Assembly: GCF_001428045.1 (NCBI RefSeq)
Contig: NZ_LMSD01000004.1
Coordinates: forward strand, 62,001-126,000
DNA length: 64,000 nucleotides
Direction: 5' to 3'
DNA from: Paenibacillus sp. Soil750
GTDB lineage: Bacteria > Bacillota > Bacilli > Paenibacillales > NBRC-103111
The notes beneath the pieces are model-generated. The model ran no database searches, was not told the DNA's origin, and saw only the letters and a list, made by a program, of their open reading frames with translations. The position numbers and the translations under genes were made by a program. Shown here piece by piece: positions 1 to 9,517 of this stretch. How positions within the stretch are numbered: the first letter of the stretch is position 1; every line of letters starts with the position of its first letter.

Positions 1-636
1 CATGCGGGCCGTCATGTCCAGCATCGCCCACCACCCGCTGATCTCCTGACCCAGCGTCAGCGGGGTCGCGTCCTGCAGGTGGGTGCGGCCGATCTTGACG
101 ATGTCGGCGAAGGCCGACATCTTGGTGTGCAGCATCGCCTGCAGCCCCTCCAGCGCAGGCAGCAGCTCTTGCTCTACCGCGATGACACCGGCAACGTGCA
201 TCGCGGTCGGGAACGTATCGTTCGAGCTCTGCGAACGATTCACATCATCATTGGGATGGATACGCGAAGCGCCATCCCCGAGCAGTTCGCTGCCGCGGTG
301 AGCGATCACCTCGTTGACGTTCATGTTCGACTGCGTCCCGCTGCCCGTCTGCCAGACGACAAGCGGGAACTCGTCGTCCCAGCGGCCTTGTACGATTTCA
401 TCCGCCGCTTGGGAGATAGCCTCCGCTTTATCCGCCGGCAATCCGCCGAGATCGCGGTTGACGTGGGCGGCTGCTTTTTTGAGCAGTGCGAAGGCGCTTA
501 TCAAGCGAGGCGGCATTCGCTCCGTGCCGATTTTGAAATTTTCGAAGCTGCGCTGCGTCTGTGCCCCCCACAACTTATCCACAGGTACTCTGATTTCTCC
601 CATGGTATCACGTTCTATGCGATATTCTTGACTCAT
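1..636 (-). CDS. fumC: Fumarate hydratase class II, N-terminal part (gene runs off the window)
   Basis: Class II fumarase interconverts fumarate and L-malate in the cytoplasmic TCA cycle. Reading leftwards, 212 codons run from the ATG at 636 to the window edge without a stop. An AAGGAGGG-type ribosome binding site (complement of 641-649) decides the start. The translation contains the family blocks [27 protein letters not shown] and [19 protein letters not shown], followed by [18 protein letters not shown] near the edge. The GTQSNMN version of the second block is that of fumarases; aspartate ammonia-lyases normally carry GTSTNMN. The catalytic C-terminal half, including the GSSxMPxKxNP loop, lies outside the window. 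The region is GC-rich, so the opposite strand and other frames also stay open; those are shadows. Confidence 0.95.
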   Translation of the reverse strand, partial: MSQEYRIERDTMGEIRVPVDKLWGAQTQRSFENFKIGTERMPPRLISAFALLKKAAAHVNRDLGGLPADKAEAISQAADEIVQGRWDDEFPLVVWQTGSGTQSNMNVNEVIAHRGSELLGDGASRIHPNDDVNRSQSSNDTFPTAMHVAGVIAVEQELLPALEGLQAMLHTKMSAFADIVKIGRTHLQDATPLTLGQEISGWWAMLDMTARM

Positions 637-791
637 AATTTCCCTCCTTGGTCTTGTCAGACTACTTCTATTTTACTTAGTACCGTACCCACTACTACCC
701 ACACTTAGGTACATATAAACACGCCTCGCATAGTTTCCCCAAATGTTGGAACCTTATGAGTCGCTGCTGGTTATCCCGCTAGCAGGAAAGC

Positions 792-797
792 TATAAT
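792..797 (+). promoter_or_regulatory. Likely -10 element of the thioesterase gene
   Basis: TATAAT lies 38 bp before the thioesterase ATG at 835. No convincing -35 box is visible at the right distance. The 198-bp gap between the divergent fumC and thioesterase genes must hold both promoters; only this hexamer is clear. Confidence 0.4.
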
Positions 798-834
798 AGG
801 TAGACGACTCATTCAAACAAAGGAGATCACACAT

Positions 835-1227
835 ATGGAAACGAAGTTAGCGATCATCGTTCGCTCCACGGAAATTGATGTGAACGGACATGTAAATAAT
901 GCGAAATATTTGGAGTACCTCGAATGGGGACGTGAAGAGTGGTATGAGACGTGTGAGCTATCTTACGAGACTTTCGGTGCCCTCGGTATTCAAACGGTGA
1001 CTGTTAATATCAACATTAATTACCGGAGAGAGTGCAAGCAAGGGGAGCACCTGACAGTAAGTTGTCGCCCCGAGAAGATTGGCAACACCAGTTATGTGCT
1101 GCAGCAGGAGATCCGCAATGAGCAAGGTGAACTATGTGCCGATGCCCTGGTGACCAGCGTGACGATGGACAGCCTAACGCGCAAAAGCCGGGAGGCCCCG
1201 GCGGCATTAAGGAAGTATTTTGCTTAA
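835..1227 (+). CDS. Acyl-CoA thioesterase, 4-hydroxybenzoyl-CoA thioesterase type (hotdog fold)
   Basis: A 130-residue single hotdog-domain protein expected to hydrolyse acyl-CoA or acyl-ACP thioesters in the cytoplasm. Residues 10-35 show the family signature: EIDVNGHVNNAKYLEYLEWGRE, with the D-x-N-G-H-V-N-N-xx-Y pattern that carries the catalytic Asp/Asn of the 4-hydroxybenzoyl-CoA thioesterase/YbgC group. Length is normal for the family. An AAAGGAG ribosome binding site sits about 9 bp before the ATG. The gene is transcribed alone: it diverges from fumC and its stop overlaps the stop of the convergent DUF2935 gene by four bases (TTAA, 1224-1227). The substrate cannot be told from the sequence. 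Confidence 0.85.
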   Translation: METKLAIIVRSTEIDVNGHVNNAKYLEYLEWGREEWYETCELSYETFGALGIQTVTVNININYRRECKQGEHLTVSCRPEKIGNTSYVLQQEIRNEQGELCADALVTSVTMDSLTRKSREAPAALRKYFA

Positions 1228-2060
1228 TCGGTCTGATTCAGTGAAGGACGCGTTAGCGGGCAATTTCCTAATGGCAGCGCGTCCGGTATAAATGCAGTCA
1301 GATTCCGCATGAAATAGCACGACTCTGGAAAATGATGTTCTAGAAATCGCAGCGTTGCTTTCGATAGCAATTGGTCGTTACGGTACTCAACGACGATTCG
1401 CTGTACAAAATCATAGAAGGCTTTCACGGTTCCGAGTACTTCCTTAGCGAACTTCGCCTCGGCTGGAAAACCTGGCGGCGTAAAGCGCAGGTAACCTTGC
1501 ATCGCACGATTTTTTACCATATAGGACGAGAAGATCGAAGCAAACTTATCCGTCTCCATGCCAAGGATACGCTCCACTGGATCCAGCAGCCCATTCAGCA
1601 ATACGGCATGCCCCAGTTGATCCTCCAGCCATAAATCCAACAATTGAGTCAGCGTTAAGGGCGCAGCGGGAACGCCTTGTGTCCAATACGCAAGTTTCCG
1701 CAAATACTCGCGGTTTTCATTAATCGTCCCATTAAAGTAAGAAGGCGTCAGATTCAGATTGACGCGATTCCACAGCCGTAAATGCTGCATGTGCCCTTCT
1801 AGCCTACAATAGGCGTCCGCTAGGGGATATACATATCTCGCGAAAACCTGCATGTTCGGAGAATCCGCTGTATCTATCGGTGATAACCCTTTCGCCTGTC
1901 GGATAGCCTCCTGAAATAGCGGGATAAACCTCTCCGCTTCCTGCCACCACTTGGTTTCCACAGGAGATAAATAATCCCTCAGAAAATGCGCGTGGTCATT
2001 CAACACTTCGAGCCAAAATAGATGTTCCTCTTGCAAGGATATTCGCGCTTCTTGTGTCAT
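1224..2060 (-). CDS. DUF2935 domain protein
   Basis: A soluble, mostly helical protein of 278 residues belonging to the DUF2935 family of Bacillota, whose function is not established. Two related halves are visible: HLFWLEVLNDHAHFLRDYL near residue 14 and LLDLWLEDQLGHAVLLNGLLDP near residue 150. Each has an acidic residue and a histidine spaced as in a helical bundle, which could bind a metal; that is inference. I chose the ATG at 2060 because GGAGGGG lies just upstream, whereas the in-frame ATG at 2096 is upstream of that site. The C-terminus overlaps the convergent thioesterase stop by four bases. Confidence 0.8.
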   Translation of the reverse strand: MTQEARISLQEEHLFWLEVLNDHAHFLRDYLSPVETKWWQEAERFIPLFQEAIRQAKGLSPIDTADSPNMQVFARYVYPLADAYCRLEGHMQHLRLWNRVNLNLTPSYFNGTINENREYLRKLAYWTQGVPAAPLTLTQLLDLWLEDQLGHAVLLNGLLDPVERILGMETDKFASIFSSYMVKNRAMQGYLRFTPPGFPAEAKFAKEVLGTVKAFYDFVQRIVVEYRNDQLLSKATLRFLEHHFPESCYFMRNLTAFIPDALPLGNCPLTRPSLNQTD

Positions 2061-2151
2061 GCTGGTCCGCCCCTCCTCCGAACACCTTCCTATCATTCAA
2101 AATGTATGAGAGGAATTGGACCCATAGACCGCATTACGATTGAGAAGGCGG

Positions 2152-3249
2152 TTAATTACTGCGGGTTCTTCGGCTTTTGACCCAGGAGACGATTGGATAG
2201 ATGAAGAACAGACTCTCTACGAATAGGGCAAAAGTCGCCCAACTGCTATTGAAATATTCCGCCAGCTCTACGGGATTTTTAGCTAAAATAAGTGAAAGCG
2301 AGACAACAATAGCCGCCAGCGAGAATGTAATTGGTTTGTAATTACTTAGCGACAAGGCTTGTGAGAATAGCAGCGTTCCTATCGTAAAAATAATACTTAG
2401 CTTAATGAAATAGCCCGTGAACCAGATCGAGACAATGAGCGCATCTGTGTTGCGTAGAAAGTCGCCTAAATGCAGGAATCCGGTAAGCTCAAGCGCAGGA
2501 TACATTAAAGTAGCCCCAAGCTTAGGCCCGAAAAAAAACATCATCAATAGAAATTCTACAAGGAGGATGTAAGTGCCCGCCAAGGATCCTATCCAAATGA
2601 TTTTGCGGTTTTTTTGCTTCATATTTAGCTCCGGGACGATATACGAGAACATAATTAATTCACCATACCATGGGATAATCGCATACGTTTGAGCCCACAG
2701 TGCCTTCCAATCATGAATGCGCGTAAACTCGTACCACATGGGTGTATCCATAGCCGCAAGAAAAAATAATGGTTTGAACACGAACAGCACGCCTATAAAT
2801 AAAAAGCACCCCTGTGCAAATCTAAACACAGTTGAAACACCGGATTGGGTCAAAGATGCAACGGTAGCCATAACCAGCACAGCAACAGCGACTGGCGGTG
2901 TTTCCCGCAAATAAGTCGGTATGAAGAAGTCGGTAAACTCACGTAAAATATAAGAGGCCAAATGTAGAAAAAAGAATGCCCACAGAAACAGAATACCCTT
3001 ATGCAGGTACTTGTTAATGAGGGTACCACCGTACTCACCAAGATAGTTCGAGGGTTGGCGCAGAGCAAACCGAAGGCTGAGGGTGGCAATCCCTGTGCCA
3101 CAGATTGAAGCAAGTACTATGCATAATCCGCCATCAAAGGAGGCCGCACCCGCAAGAGGACTGATGAGAAAGGCTATCGTGGTAGAAAATACGAACACAA
3201 AGGTCAAGGCACCCAACTGCAATCCTGTCACTGTTCCATGTTGCTTCAC
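2152..3249 (-). CDS. Spore germination permease, GerAB/GerKB type (B subunit)
   Basis: Integral membrane B subunit of a gerA-type germinant receptor, the subunit thought to bind the germinant in the inner spore membrane. It belongs to the amino acid/polyamine permease-like GerAB family. The 365-residue protein shows about ten hydrophobic segments, starting with TGLQLGALTFVFVFSTTIAF. The longest reading would start at ATG 3306, but that overlaps the preceding small gene. A GGGAGGCGG site followed by GTG at 3249 fits better and leaves a 22-bp gap. It is the last gene of the A-C-small-B operon reading leftwards from 6106. The C-terminal tail WVKSRRTRSN is basic, as expected for a cytoplasmic end. 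Confidence 0.85.
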   Translation of the reverse strand: MKQHGTVTGLQLGALTFVFVFSTTIAFLISPLAGAASFDGGLCIVLASICGTGIATLSLRFALRQPSNYLGEYGGTLINKYLHKGILFLWAFFFLHLASYILREFTDFFIPTYLRETPPVAVAVLVMATVASLTQSGVSTVFRFAQGCFLFIGVLFVFKPLFFLAAMDTPMWYEFTRIHDWKALWAQTYAIIPWYGELIMFSYIVPELNMKQKNRKIIWIGSLAGTYILLVEFLLMMFFFGPKLGATLMYPALELTGFLHLGDFLRNTDALIVSIWFTGYFIKLSIIFTIGTLLFSQALSLSNYKPITFSLAAIVVSLSLILAKNPVELAEYFNSSWATFALFVESLFFIYPIVSWVKSRRTRSN

Positions 3250-3271
3250 CTTGCCGCCTCCCTGCATATGC

Positions 3272-3493
3272 CTATCCTTGAATAATGAAGTTTTGAATCG
3301 GCTCAAATAGCAATCGAATTGCCTGACTGGGATTTACCCACTCCGGCCAGAAGATACTGATGGTGCCAAAAACAAACGCGATACCGGTAACCGACAGCGC
3401 AAGTCTCCTTTCTTTCGGGCTTGCGGATTGACGTCGCAGCAACGATATTTGATAGAACAGAATACAAGCAATACCCATGGTTAAATACAACAA
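3272..3493 (-). CDS. Small two-helix membrane protein inside the germination operon
   Basis: A 73-residue protein with two hydrophobic stretches (about residues 2-17 and 30-49) separated by a basic loop, RRQSASPKERR. I do not recognise a named family. It lies between the GerC-like lipoprotein gene (22-bp gap) and the GerB-like permease gene (22-bp gap), on the same strand, so it is almost certainly co-transcribed. Some germinant receptors have a fourth small 'D' membrane subunit with two transmembrane segments. The size, topology and location suggest such a role here, but that is inference. It must be real rather than a shadow, because no other frame is used across this stretch. Confidence 0.7.
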   Translation of the reverse strand: MLYLTMGIACILFYQISLLRRQSASPKERRLALSVTGIAFVFGTISIFWPEWVNPSQAIRLLFEPIQNFIIQG

Positions 3494-3515
3494 TGACTGT
3501 GATCTCCTTCCGAAT

Positions 3516-4685
3516 TCAAAGTTTCGCTGAGCGGCTTACACCTGTGCTTCGCAAGCCCACATGAATATGAAATTCCGGATCCGTATGTGTAAACATCATC
3601 TCGCGGGGGCTTTCCCCCCATTCCTGCCACATCCCGGGGTATTTATATTTCACTAACTCGCTCCACTGAAATACATCAGCCTGATGCTCTTGCGCTTTAT
3701 CGGCAGCAGATTGAACCATTTGTTTAACACGATCATTCACTGCCGCCTCCACCAATTTAATATTTTCTGTGGAGCTTAAGTTCATATTGGATTCAATGGA
3801 AATGAGATCTGCTCTTGCCTGAATAGATACCTGAATCGTGATCCCACTCCCGTTGCGAATCGCTCGCGTCCTATGCTTCACATCAATAAGCCTGGCACTG
3901 AAAACCCCCTGTTTATCTGGGAGTTTCCCCGTAATGATCATTTCAGGAATCTGATTCATCATGATTAAAATGCCCATCGCTTCATCATTCGTAAATCTAC
4001 CTGTAACGGCGCCATTTTTCATGATGGCTGCGCCTCCAACCCCCGACCACTTCACATTCTTAGCTTCTGTCAGCAGGTTAAGATCACGCAAAGTTAACTC
4101 CGGAATATAAGAGTCCCCTAAGTTATTCCATTGGGCATATAATAATTCTCGAATTCTGATTGGAGGAATTCGCTTGGTATGCGCTGATTCTCGCCAAATT
4201 TCAGTGGGGAACCGCTCAAACACAGATTCTAACTTCGCTAGATTCCTGGCGAGGCCGTTGAAATAAAACACATAGATCGGCAACCTGAAGTCCGTTGCAC
4301 GAATCAAATGATCAAACAGGGGGGTCAACCCTGCACGTGCGAAACGATCACCAATCACGATGACTTGCATCTGTCCCCACGTAACCGATCTAGGTAGCTC
4401 CGCCTGAATATGCTGGAGCGCCTCAGCGACATCGGAGCCTTTGCCCGAAATCGATACGAACGGTTTTTGATTAACACTATTCGAATTGACTCCATTAGAT
4501 ATGCGATTTGGCAACATGAACAGCGTAGAAACTTCTGTCTGTCCATCTTCGTTCAAATCAACCAGCATGGTCGATACGAAGGTGCGGTCGTTAAGCTCTT
4601 GTTTGGACCAGCATCCTGTTAACCCTGTTGGGACAGCCGTGATAAGCACCAGCATAACAACGACACGCTTTATATTTCGCAACAT
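3516..4685 (-). CDS. Ger(x)C family spore germination lipoprotein (C subunit)
   Basis: Lipoprotein C subunit of a gerA-type germinant receptor, anchored on the outer face of the inner spore membrane. The 389-residue protein starts with a basic N-terminus and hydrophobic core ending in a lipobox (LTGC, Cys about residue 25), followed by WSKQELNDRTF, typical of the family. The mid-region FNGLARNLAKLESVFERFPTEIW and the C-terminal FQWSELVKYKYPGMWQEW also fit GerC proteins. The start is taken at ATG 4685, preceded by GGGAGGGG; an upstream in-frame ATG at 4709 would overlap the end of the GerA gene. Second gene of the leftward operon. Confidence 0.88.
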   Translation of the reverse strand: MLRNIKRVVVMLVLITAVPTGLTGCWSKQELNDRTFVSTMLVDLNEDGQTEVSTLFMLPNRISNGVNSNSVNQKPFVSISGKGSDVAEALQHIQAELPRSVTWGQMQVIVIGDRFARAGLTPLFDHLIRATDFRLPIYVFYFNGLARNLAKLESVFERFPTEIWRESAHTKRIPPIRIRELLYAQWNNLGDSYIPELTLRDLNLLTEAKNVKWSGVGGAAIMKNGAVTGRFTNDEAMGILIMMNQIPEMIITGKLPDKQGVFSARLIDVKHRTRAIRNGSGITIQVSIQARADLISIESNMNLSSTENIKLVEAAVNDRVKQMVQSAADKAQEHQADVFQWSELVKYKYPGMWQEWGESPREMMFTHTDPEFHIHVGLRSTGVSRSAKL

Positions 4686-4705
4686 GGCAGCCCCTCCCTG
4701 ATTGA

Positions 4706-6106
4706 TCAAGGTCGTTTCTTGCTAATCCAATTCGTCCAAGGAAATCGGCCAGCGGCATCCCTCATCTGTTCAGACTTAAAAGGAATGAACGGAGAAAGAT
4801 AAGGTGTACCATAAGACTCCATCGATAACAAATGAATATAAATAAAAAAGACCCCAATCAATAATCCGAGAAGCCCAAATACGGCCGAGATAAACAATAG
4901 CCCGAATCTCAGGATTCGAATCGTTAAGGTTAGTGAGAAATGCGGTACAACAAAGGAAGAAATCCCTGTAAGGGCAACTATAATGACCATCGGTGCACTC
5001 ACGATGCCAGCCTGAACTGCAGCTTCTCCTATGACAATGGCTCCGACGATGGAGATCGTCTGGCCCATTGTTGTGGGGATGCGCTGCCCCGCTTCTCGCA
5101 TGACCTCGAAAGTAACCTCCATAATGAGAGCTTCCAAGATTGCTGGAAAAGGTACAATATCTCTACTTGCAGCTAGTGAAATTAGCATATTGTAAGGGAG
5201 CATTTCTGGATGAAAGGTCGTGATCGCTACATAAGCGGATGGCAGAATAAGACTAACAAAGAAAAATACATATCGAAGGACACGGATCCAGCTGCTGTAG
5301 AAGTACCGTTGATAATAGTCCTCTGCCGACTGCATGAACGACAATAAGGTCGCGGGGGCAACTAAATTACTTGGCGTTCCGTCTGTCAGCAACGCTAAGC
5401 GTCCTTCAAATAACGAAGAAACCACCACGTCGGGTCGTTCTGTATTCAGCATTTTAGGAAATGGAGATATGATACGTTCATCCAGCACCTCTTCGAGGAA
5501 ACTGCTGTCTGGAACACGGTCCGTTTCAATTGCCCGAATCTTCGATTTAAATTGCTGCACCATGTCTGGGTCACAGCGACCATTCATATAGAGCAGAAGG
5601 ACAACTGTACGTGATTCACTCCCGAGAATGAATTGCTCAACGACAAGATTTTCGCTTTTGATGCGCTGACGGATGAGTGACAAGTTCGTCCATACATCTT
5701 CTACGAAGGATTCCTTCGGACCTCGAATCGTCTTCTCATTCTCAGAAACATTAACTTCTCGCTTCGCTTTTTGACAAAACGGGAACAAGACGCCCGCCGT
5801 CTCACCAGAAATACATAGTAAGACATACCCGTCGAACAAGCCTTTTAGCGCTTCTTCTGGCGTATGTGTAACGTTATACGTAGTCGGGAAAAACGTGTAA
5901 CTCTGAAATATGCTTTGGAGACGCTCGTCGCTGCGTCCCGAATATGGCTGCAGCAACTTTCGCAGTACATGCGTTTGCAGCATCTCCAAATCAATTGCAT
6001 CCATCATATAGTAAATTGTGCAGATGAAGTCATCCTGCTCAATCCTTTGCGAGACTATGTCTAAACGATCTTGCAGCCTCTCGCGGATCCATTGCGTCAA
6101 TTCCAT
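4706..6106 (-). CDS. Spore germination protein GerA/GerAA type (A subunit)
   Basis: A subunit of a gerA-type germinant receptor, an inner-spore-membrane protein with a large soluble N-terminal region and about five C-terminal membrane segments. The 466-residue length is typical. Recognisable family blocks are KRTIRGPKESFVEDVWTNLSLIRQR-like (about residues 145-165), TERPDVVVSSLFEGR (about 225), and the membrane part ALIMEVTFEVMREAGQRIPTTMGQTISIVGAIVIGEAAVQAGIVS in pieces (about 335-380). AAGGAAG lies before the ATG. It is the first gene of the operon A-C-small-B. A second paralogue lies at 6963 on the other strand; the two are clearly diverged. Confidence 0.92.
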   Translation of the reverse strand: MELTQWIRERLQDRLDIVSQRIEQDDFICTIYYMMDAIDLEMLQTHVLRKLLQPYSGRSDERLQSIFQSYTFFPTTYNVTHTPEEALKGLFDGYVLLCISGETAGVLFPFCQKAKREVNVSENEKTIRGPKESFVEDVWTNLSLIRQRIKSENLVVEQFILGSESRTVVLLLYMNGRCDPDMVQQFKSKIRAIETDRVPDSSFLEEVLDERIISPFPKMLNTERPDVVVSSLFEGRLALLTDGTPSNLVAPATLLSFMQSAEDYYQRYFYSSWIRVLRYVFFFVSLILPSAYVAITTFHPEMLPYNMLISLAASRDIVPFPAILEALIMEVTFEVMREAGQRIPTTMGQTISIVGAIVIGEAAVQAGIVSAPMVIIVALTGISSFVVPHFSLTLTIRILRFGLLFISAVFGLLGLLIGVFFIYIHLLSMESYGTPYLSPFIPFKSEQMRDAAGRFPWTNWISKKRP

Positions 6107-6201
6107 ATACGGAGCTTCCTTTTTGGTAGTAGTTTCCTCCGACTCGGATGTAATTATGCATCCTATGGCGAATCAAATGGAAATTACTACATGGAGCAGT
6201 T

Positions 6202-6771
6202 TCACATATTATCTGTGGATAACTTCTCGCCGATCGGTGTCGGCAGTCCGTCCATGCTCGTCATATTTTTCTTCTGCCAATAGGCGTGCAACCCTTCGTC
6301 CCCTTGCTTCGCCGCCCAATTTTGCAACGTATTCCGCTCACCTTCATAGGTGTAAAAAGGAACGCTGAATCCGCAGGATGACTTCACCTCGTGAATGTCA
6401 ACGACCATGATTTGCCGCACCCCTGGCAGCAATTCGAACTTCGGCGCCAACCGATCCCACTCGTCAGATCCAGACAGTATCACACGGCCTTTGCCATACA
6501 GCCTGATAATCTGTGGCGGTCCCTCGATAGCCATGAACATGATGGTGATGCGGCCATTTTCCGCTAGATGTGCGCTGGTTTCATTCCCACTCCCTGTTAA
6601 ATCCAGATAGGCCACTTGATTGGCCGATAGAATCCGCAGCACATCGTGCCCCTTCGGCGAAATATTGACATGCCCCTCCGCTGATAATGGTGCTGAACCA
6701 ACGAAAAAAATATGTTGCTTGGCGATAAATGCCTCATGCTCCGGTAAAAGTGCCTCGAACGATTTCCCCAT
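6202..6771 (-). CDS. Pyridoxamine 5'-phosphate oxidase-related flavin-binding protein
   Basis: A 189-residue split-barrel protein of the pyridoxamine 5'-phosphate oxidase (PPOX) superfamily, which usually binds FMN or F420 and catalyses redox reactions or haem degradation. Seen here: SAEGHVNISPKG near residue 30, VAYLDLTGSGNETSAHLAENGRITIMF (in part) near 55-80, and a GPPQIIRLYGKGRV strand. These match the alpha-proteobacterial/Bacillota PPOX subgroup. The ATG at 6771 is preceded by GGAAAGAGGAGAG; the earlier in-frame ATG at 6792 is part of that same purine-rich stretch. It sits between the two divergent germination operons, but nothing in the protein suggests a role in germination. Confidence 0.82.
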   Translation of the reverse strand: MGKSFEALLPEHEAFIAKQHIFFVGSAPLSAEGHVNISPKGHDVLRILSANQVAYLDLTGSGNETSAHLAENGRITIMFMAIEGPPQIIRLYGKGRVILSGSDEWDRLAPKFELLPGVRQIMVVDIHEVKSSCGFSVPFYTYEGERNTLQNWAAKQGDEGLHAYWQKKNMTSMDGLPTPIGEKLSTDNM

Positions 6772-6962
6772 GTCGCACTCTCCTCTTTCCATTTTCTTCT
6801 ATTATGCACTCCTTATCTCTATTTGTGAAATACATAAATAACTATTCTTTCATAGGAAAAACCTATAAAAAAATGTATCTAAAGCATATCCATCAATTAA
6901 ATTCTCACTTACAGCTTTTACATATTTATGGAATTTACAGGTTAAAGTAAGGAGAAGTGATG

Positions 6963-8420
6963 ATGCGGGAGGGAACACGTGTGAAACAAAATCCATCGAT
7001 TGAAACGGCAGAGCCCTATTTCAAACAACTTTTCTCCGAACAAAGCGACTTTCAATCGAAACAGTTACTCATTGGAGGAACTGTGTTTAAGCTGTTTTAT
7101 TTCGACACGTTGGTCGATTCGTTCCTCGTTCAAGATTTTATTCTGAAGCCGCTGCTTCTCCATCCTCAGGATGCGATCCGCGAGGTAGTGTCGATTCTCG
7201 ACTATGCCGAAACGGAGCATCTGGAGGAAGCGGTTCAGGCCATTTTGTACGGTAAAGTCGTACTCCATCACGGCGGAGACAGTAAGCTTTACCTGCTCGG
7301 GGTGGATTTAAAGAAGGAACGATCCATCAATATCCCGACCAACGAACGGGTTTTACGCGGTGCGAACGAAGCCTTCATAGAAAACTTAGATACCAACATC
7401 AATCTCGTGCGCAAGCTAATTAATTCGACAGAATTCGTCGTAAAAACCTATACGATTGGGCGGATTTCGCGGACAAAGGTCGCTGTCATGTACATCAAGT
7501 CAATTGCAAAAACAGCGATTGTAGAGGAAATAGACAAGAGGCTTAAAAGCATTGACATTGACTATGTCGAAGCACCAGGATTTATCGATGAGATGATCCG
7601 GGAGAAGAAATTCAGCCTATTTCCACAACTGCTTATTACGGAACGTCCAGACCGCGCGCGCGCCTATTTAATGGAGGGGAAAGTCGTCATTGGAACAGCA
7701 GGGTCACCAGACACGATCATCCTGCCAGTGACGTTCTGGTCTTTCTTCCAAAGTCCTGATGATTACCAAGTCAGTTGGCTGATAGGCACCTTTTTTCGGC
7801 TTTTGCGCATCAGCTGCCTTTTCGTTACGATTGGCCTGCCTGCCGTTTATGTGGCAGTCAGTGCCTTTAATCCACAACTGCTGCCGATCAATTTCGTTAA
7901 TACGCTGCAGAGCTCACTGAAATTCGTCACATTCCCGCCGGTACTAGAGGCGCTTTCGATGATGTTCATGCTCGAGATATTAAGAGAAGCGACAATTCGG
8001 CTAGCGAGTCCCGTCGGCCAAACCATTGGCGTAGTAGGCGGTATTGTAATCGGAACGGTGGTCGTGCAGGCTAATTTGGTTTCCAATACCATCGTTATCG
8101 TAACCGCTTTAACGGGCTTGGCCTCCTTTGTCTTGCCTTCTTACGAGATGAGCAGCACAGTTCGCCTGCTAAGCTATCCTGCGCTCCTTCTTTCCTCGTT
8201 GTTCGGCTTGTTTGGCCTCGCATTCTTCTTCATGATGATTTGTATCCATCTGTGCCAAATGACAACGCTGGGACTCCCGTATTATACGCCGCCCTTCTCC
8301 TTTCGTGATACGAAGGATACGCTGTTTCGGGCACCGTTTTGGAGCATGCGTAAGCACCCGATAGGAGCGGTTTCGAGCAATCGAATAAGGATACGGAATC
8401 CAAGGAGTTGGAAACGTTGA
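6963..8420 (+). CDS. Spore germination protein GerA type (A subunit), second copy
   Basis: A subunit of a second gerA-type germinant receptor. About 485 residues. Family blocks include NERVLRGANEAFIENLDTNI (about residue 125), LLITERPDRARAYLMEGKVV (about 225), and the membrane region PPVLEALSMMFMLEILREA ... SPVGQTIGVVGGIVIGTVVVQ (about 320-365). Three start codons stand in a row (GTG 6957, ATG 6960, ATG 6963) after AAGGAGA at 6949-6955. ATG 6963 has the best spacing. The stop overlaps the TTG start of the next gene (TTGA at 8417-8420), which indicates translational coupling. Gene order here is A-B-C, unlike the A-C-small-B order of the neighbour operon. Confidence 0.92.
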   Translation: MREGTRVKQNPSIETAEPYFKQLFSEQSDFQSKQLLIGGTVFKLFYFDTLVDSFLVQDFILKPLLLHPQDAIREVVSILDYAETEHLEEAVQAILYGKVVLHHGGDSKLYLLGVDLKKERSINIPTNERVLRGANEAFIENLDTNINLVRKLINSTEFVVKTYTIGRISRTKVAVMYIKSIAKTAIVEEIDKRLKSIDIDYVEAPGFIDEMIREKKFSLFPQLLITERPDRARAYLMEGKVVIGTAGSPDTIILPVTFWSFFQSPDDYQVSWLIGTFFRLLRISCLFVTIGLPAVYVAVSAFNPQLLPINFVNTLQSSLKFVTFPPVLEALSMMFMLEILREATIRLASPVGQTIGVVGGIVIGTVVVQANLVSNTIVIVTALTGLASFVLPSYEMSSTVRLLSYPALLLSSLFGLFGLAFFFMMICIHLCQMTTLGLPYYTPPFSFRDTKDTLFRAPFWSMRKHPIGAVSSNRIRIRNPRSWKR

Positions 8421-9517
8421 AAAAGGAAGAAACCATCACGACAAGACAGCTGATCTCGCTAGTCATTATGGTTCAACTCGGAACTGAAGTATTATCCCTG
8501 CCCCATGTAGAAGCTAGAGTTGTAGGCCATGATACATGGTTGGCTGTCTTGCTAGCTGCACTGGCCGCACAAGTAGGCATCACGCTGCTTTGGTGGCTTG
8601 GCAGCCGCTATCCAACGCGTAACTTCTATGCCTACATCCCACTTATTGTAGGTAAACCCATTGGAACCAGTATCAATTTGTTGTTTGGATGTTATTACGC
8701 TCTTTCCGGACTCTTGCTGACAATACTTTATTGTGACATCTTAAAAAGATGGCTGTTTCCACTTACGCCTAGATGGGTTCTCATTCTCATGCTTCTTCTG
8801 GTCTGCGGCTATGCGGCTACGTCAACGTTGAAACAGCTTGCTAATGTATCGCAAACCTTTATGGTTTTCGCTTACATCAGCTTTTTACTTATCGTATTTA
8901 GCGGAATCTACGGTCTAAATGTGAAAAATTTGCTGCCGGTTCTGCAGGGCGGTTGGTATCCGATTCTGAAGGGGGCTTATTCCGCATTTAGCGCTTATGT
9001 TGGTTATGATTTGCTCCTTTATGCTTACCCGTACGTACAATCCCAAAGCAAAAAAAAGCTACTGCTTTCGATGACACTGGCGAACGCCTCCACAGCCGTG
9101 TTTTATATTGCAGTTTGCCTGATCTGCTCCATGAAGTTCAATTTGAAACAGCTTGAGGTTATTCCGGAACCCATCATTTTTATTTTAAAAAACTATCGCG
9201 TTGATATCCTGCAGAGCATTGACATCTTGTTCCTCATCTTCTATGTATGCATTGTTTCGGCGACGATTTATGTGTATTTCTTTATGGCTGTTAAAGCATT
9301 CCTGCATCTACGCAGCCAGGGCTTAGGTAAGCAGCATGTTTGGGTTTGGACGATGGTCGCGCTTTGTTTCCTTGGAGGTTTCTTCCTAATGAAGCGTAAT
9401 GACATCTTGCAGATTGCTACGATTCAGGATATCGTGTCAATCATGTTAGTCGTCGGTCTGCCAGTCGTTCTGCTTATCATTTCCGGGCTACGTGGCGCGG
9501 GGAGGAACGAGATATGA
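8417..9517 (+). CDS. Spore germination permease, GerAB type (B subunit), second copy
   Basis: B subunit of the second germinant receptor, a GerAB-family permease of 366 residues with about ten membrane segments. ITTRQLISLVIMVQLGTEVLSLP at the N-terminus (cited in part) is the typical first helix of GerAB proteins. The start is TTG 8417: AAGGAG at 8402-8407 lies nine bases upstream, and the TTG overlaps the gerA stop. The in-frame TTG at 8408 is too close to that ribosome binding site. The end overlaps the GerC start by four bases (ATGA, 9514-9517), so the three genes are translated as a tightly coupled unit. Confidence 0.88.
   Translation: MKKEETITTRQLISLVIMVQLGTEVLSLPHVEARVVGHDTWLAVLLAALAAQVGITLLWWLGSRYPTRNFYAYIPLIVGKPIGTSINLLFGCYYALSGLLLTILYCDILKRWLFPLTPRWVLILMLLLVCGYAATSTLKQLANVSQTFMVFAYISFLLIVFSGIYGLNVKNLLPVLQGGWYPILKGAYSAFSAYVGYDLLLYAYPYVQSQSKKKLLLSMTLANASTAVFYIAVCLICSMKFNLKQLEVIPEPIIFILKNYRVDILQSIDILFLIFYVCIVSATIYVYFFMAVKAFLHLRSQGLGKQHVWVWTMVALCFLGGFFLMKRNDILQIATIQDIVSIMLVVGLPVVLLIISGLRGAGRNEI

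Noticed and set aside
79-708. 209-codon plus-strand frame at the window start
   Set aside because: Antisense to fumC, whose family motifs are unmistakable; the open frame is due to high GC.
6793-6956. Sigma-G promoter before the plus-strand germination operon
   Set aside because: TTCATA and a weak TGTATCTA-like -10 can be found, but the match to TGAATA/CATACTA is too poor to list in an AT-rich region.
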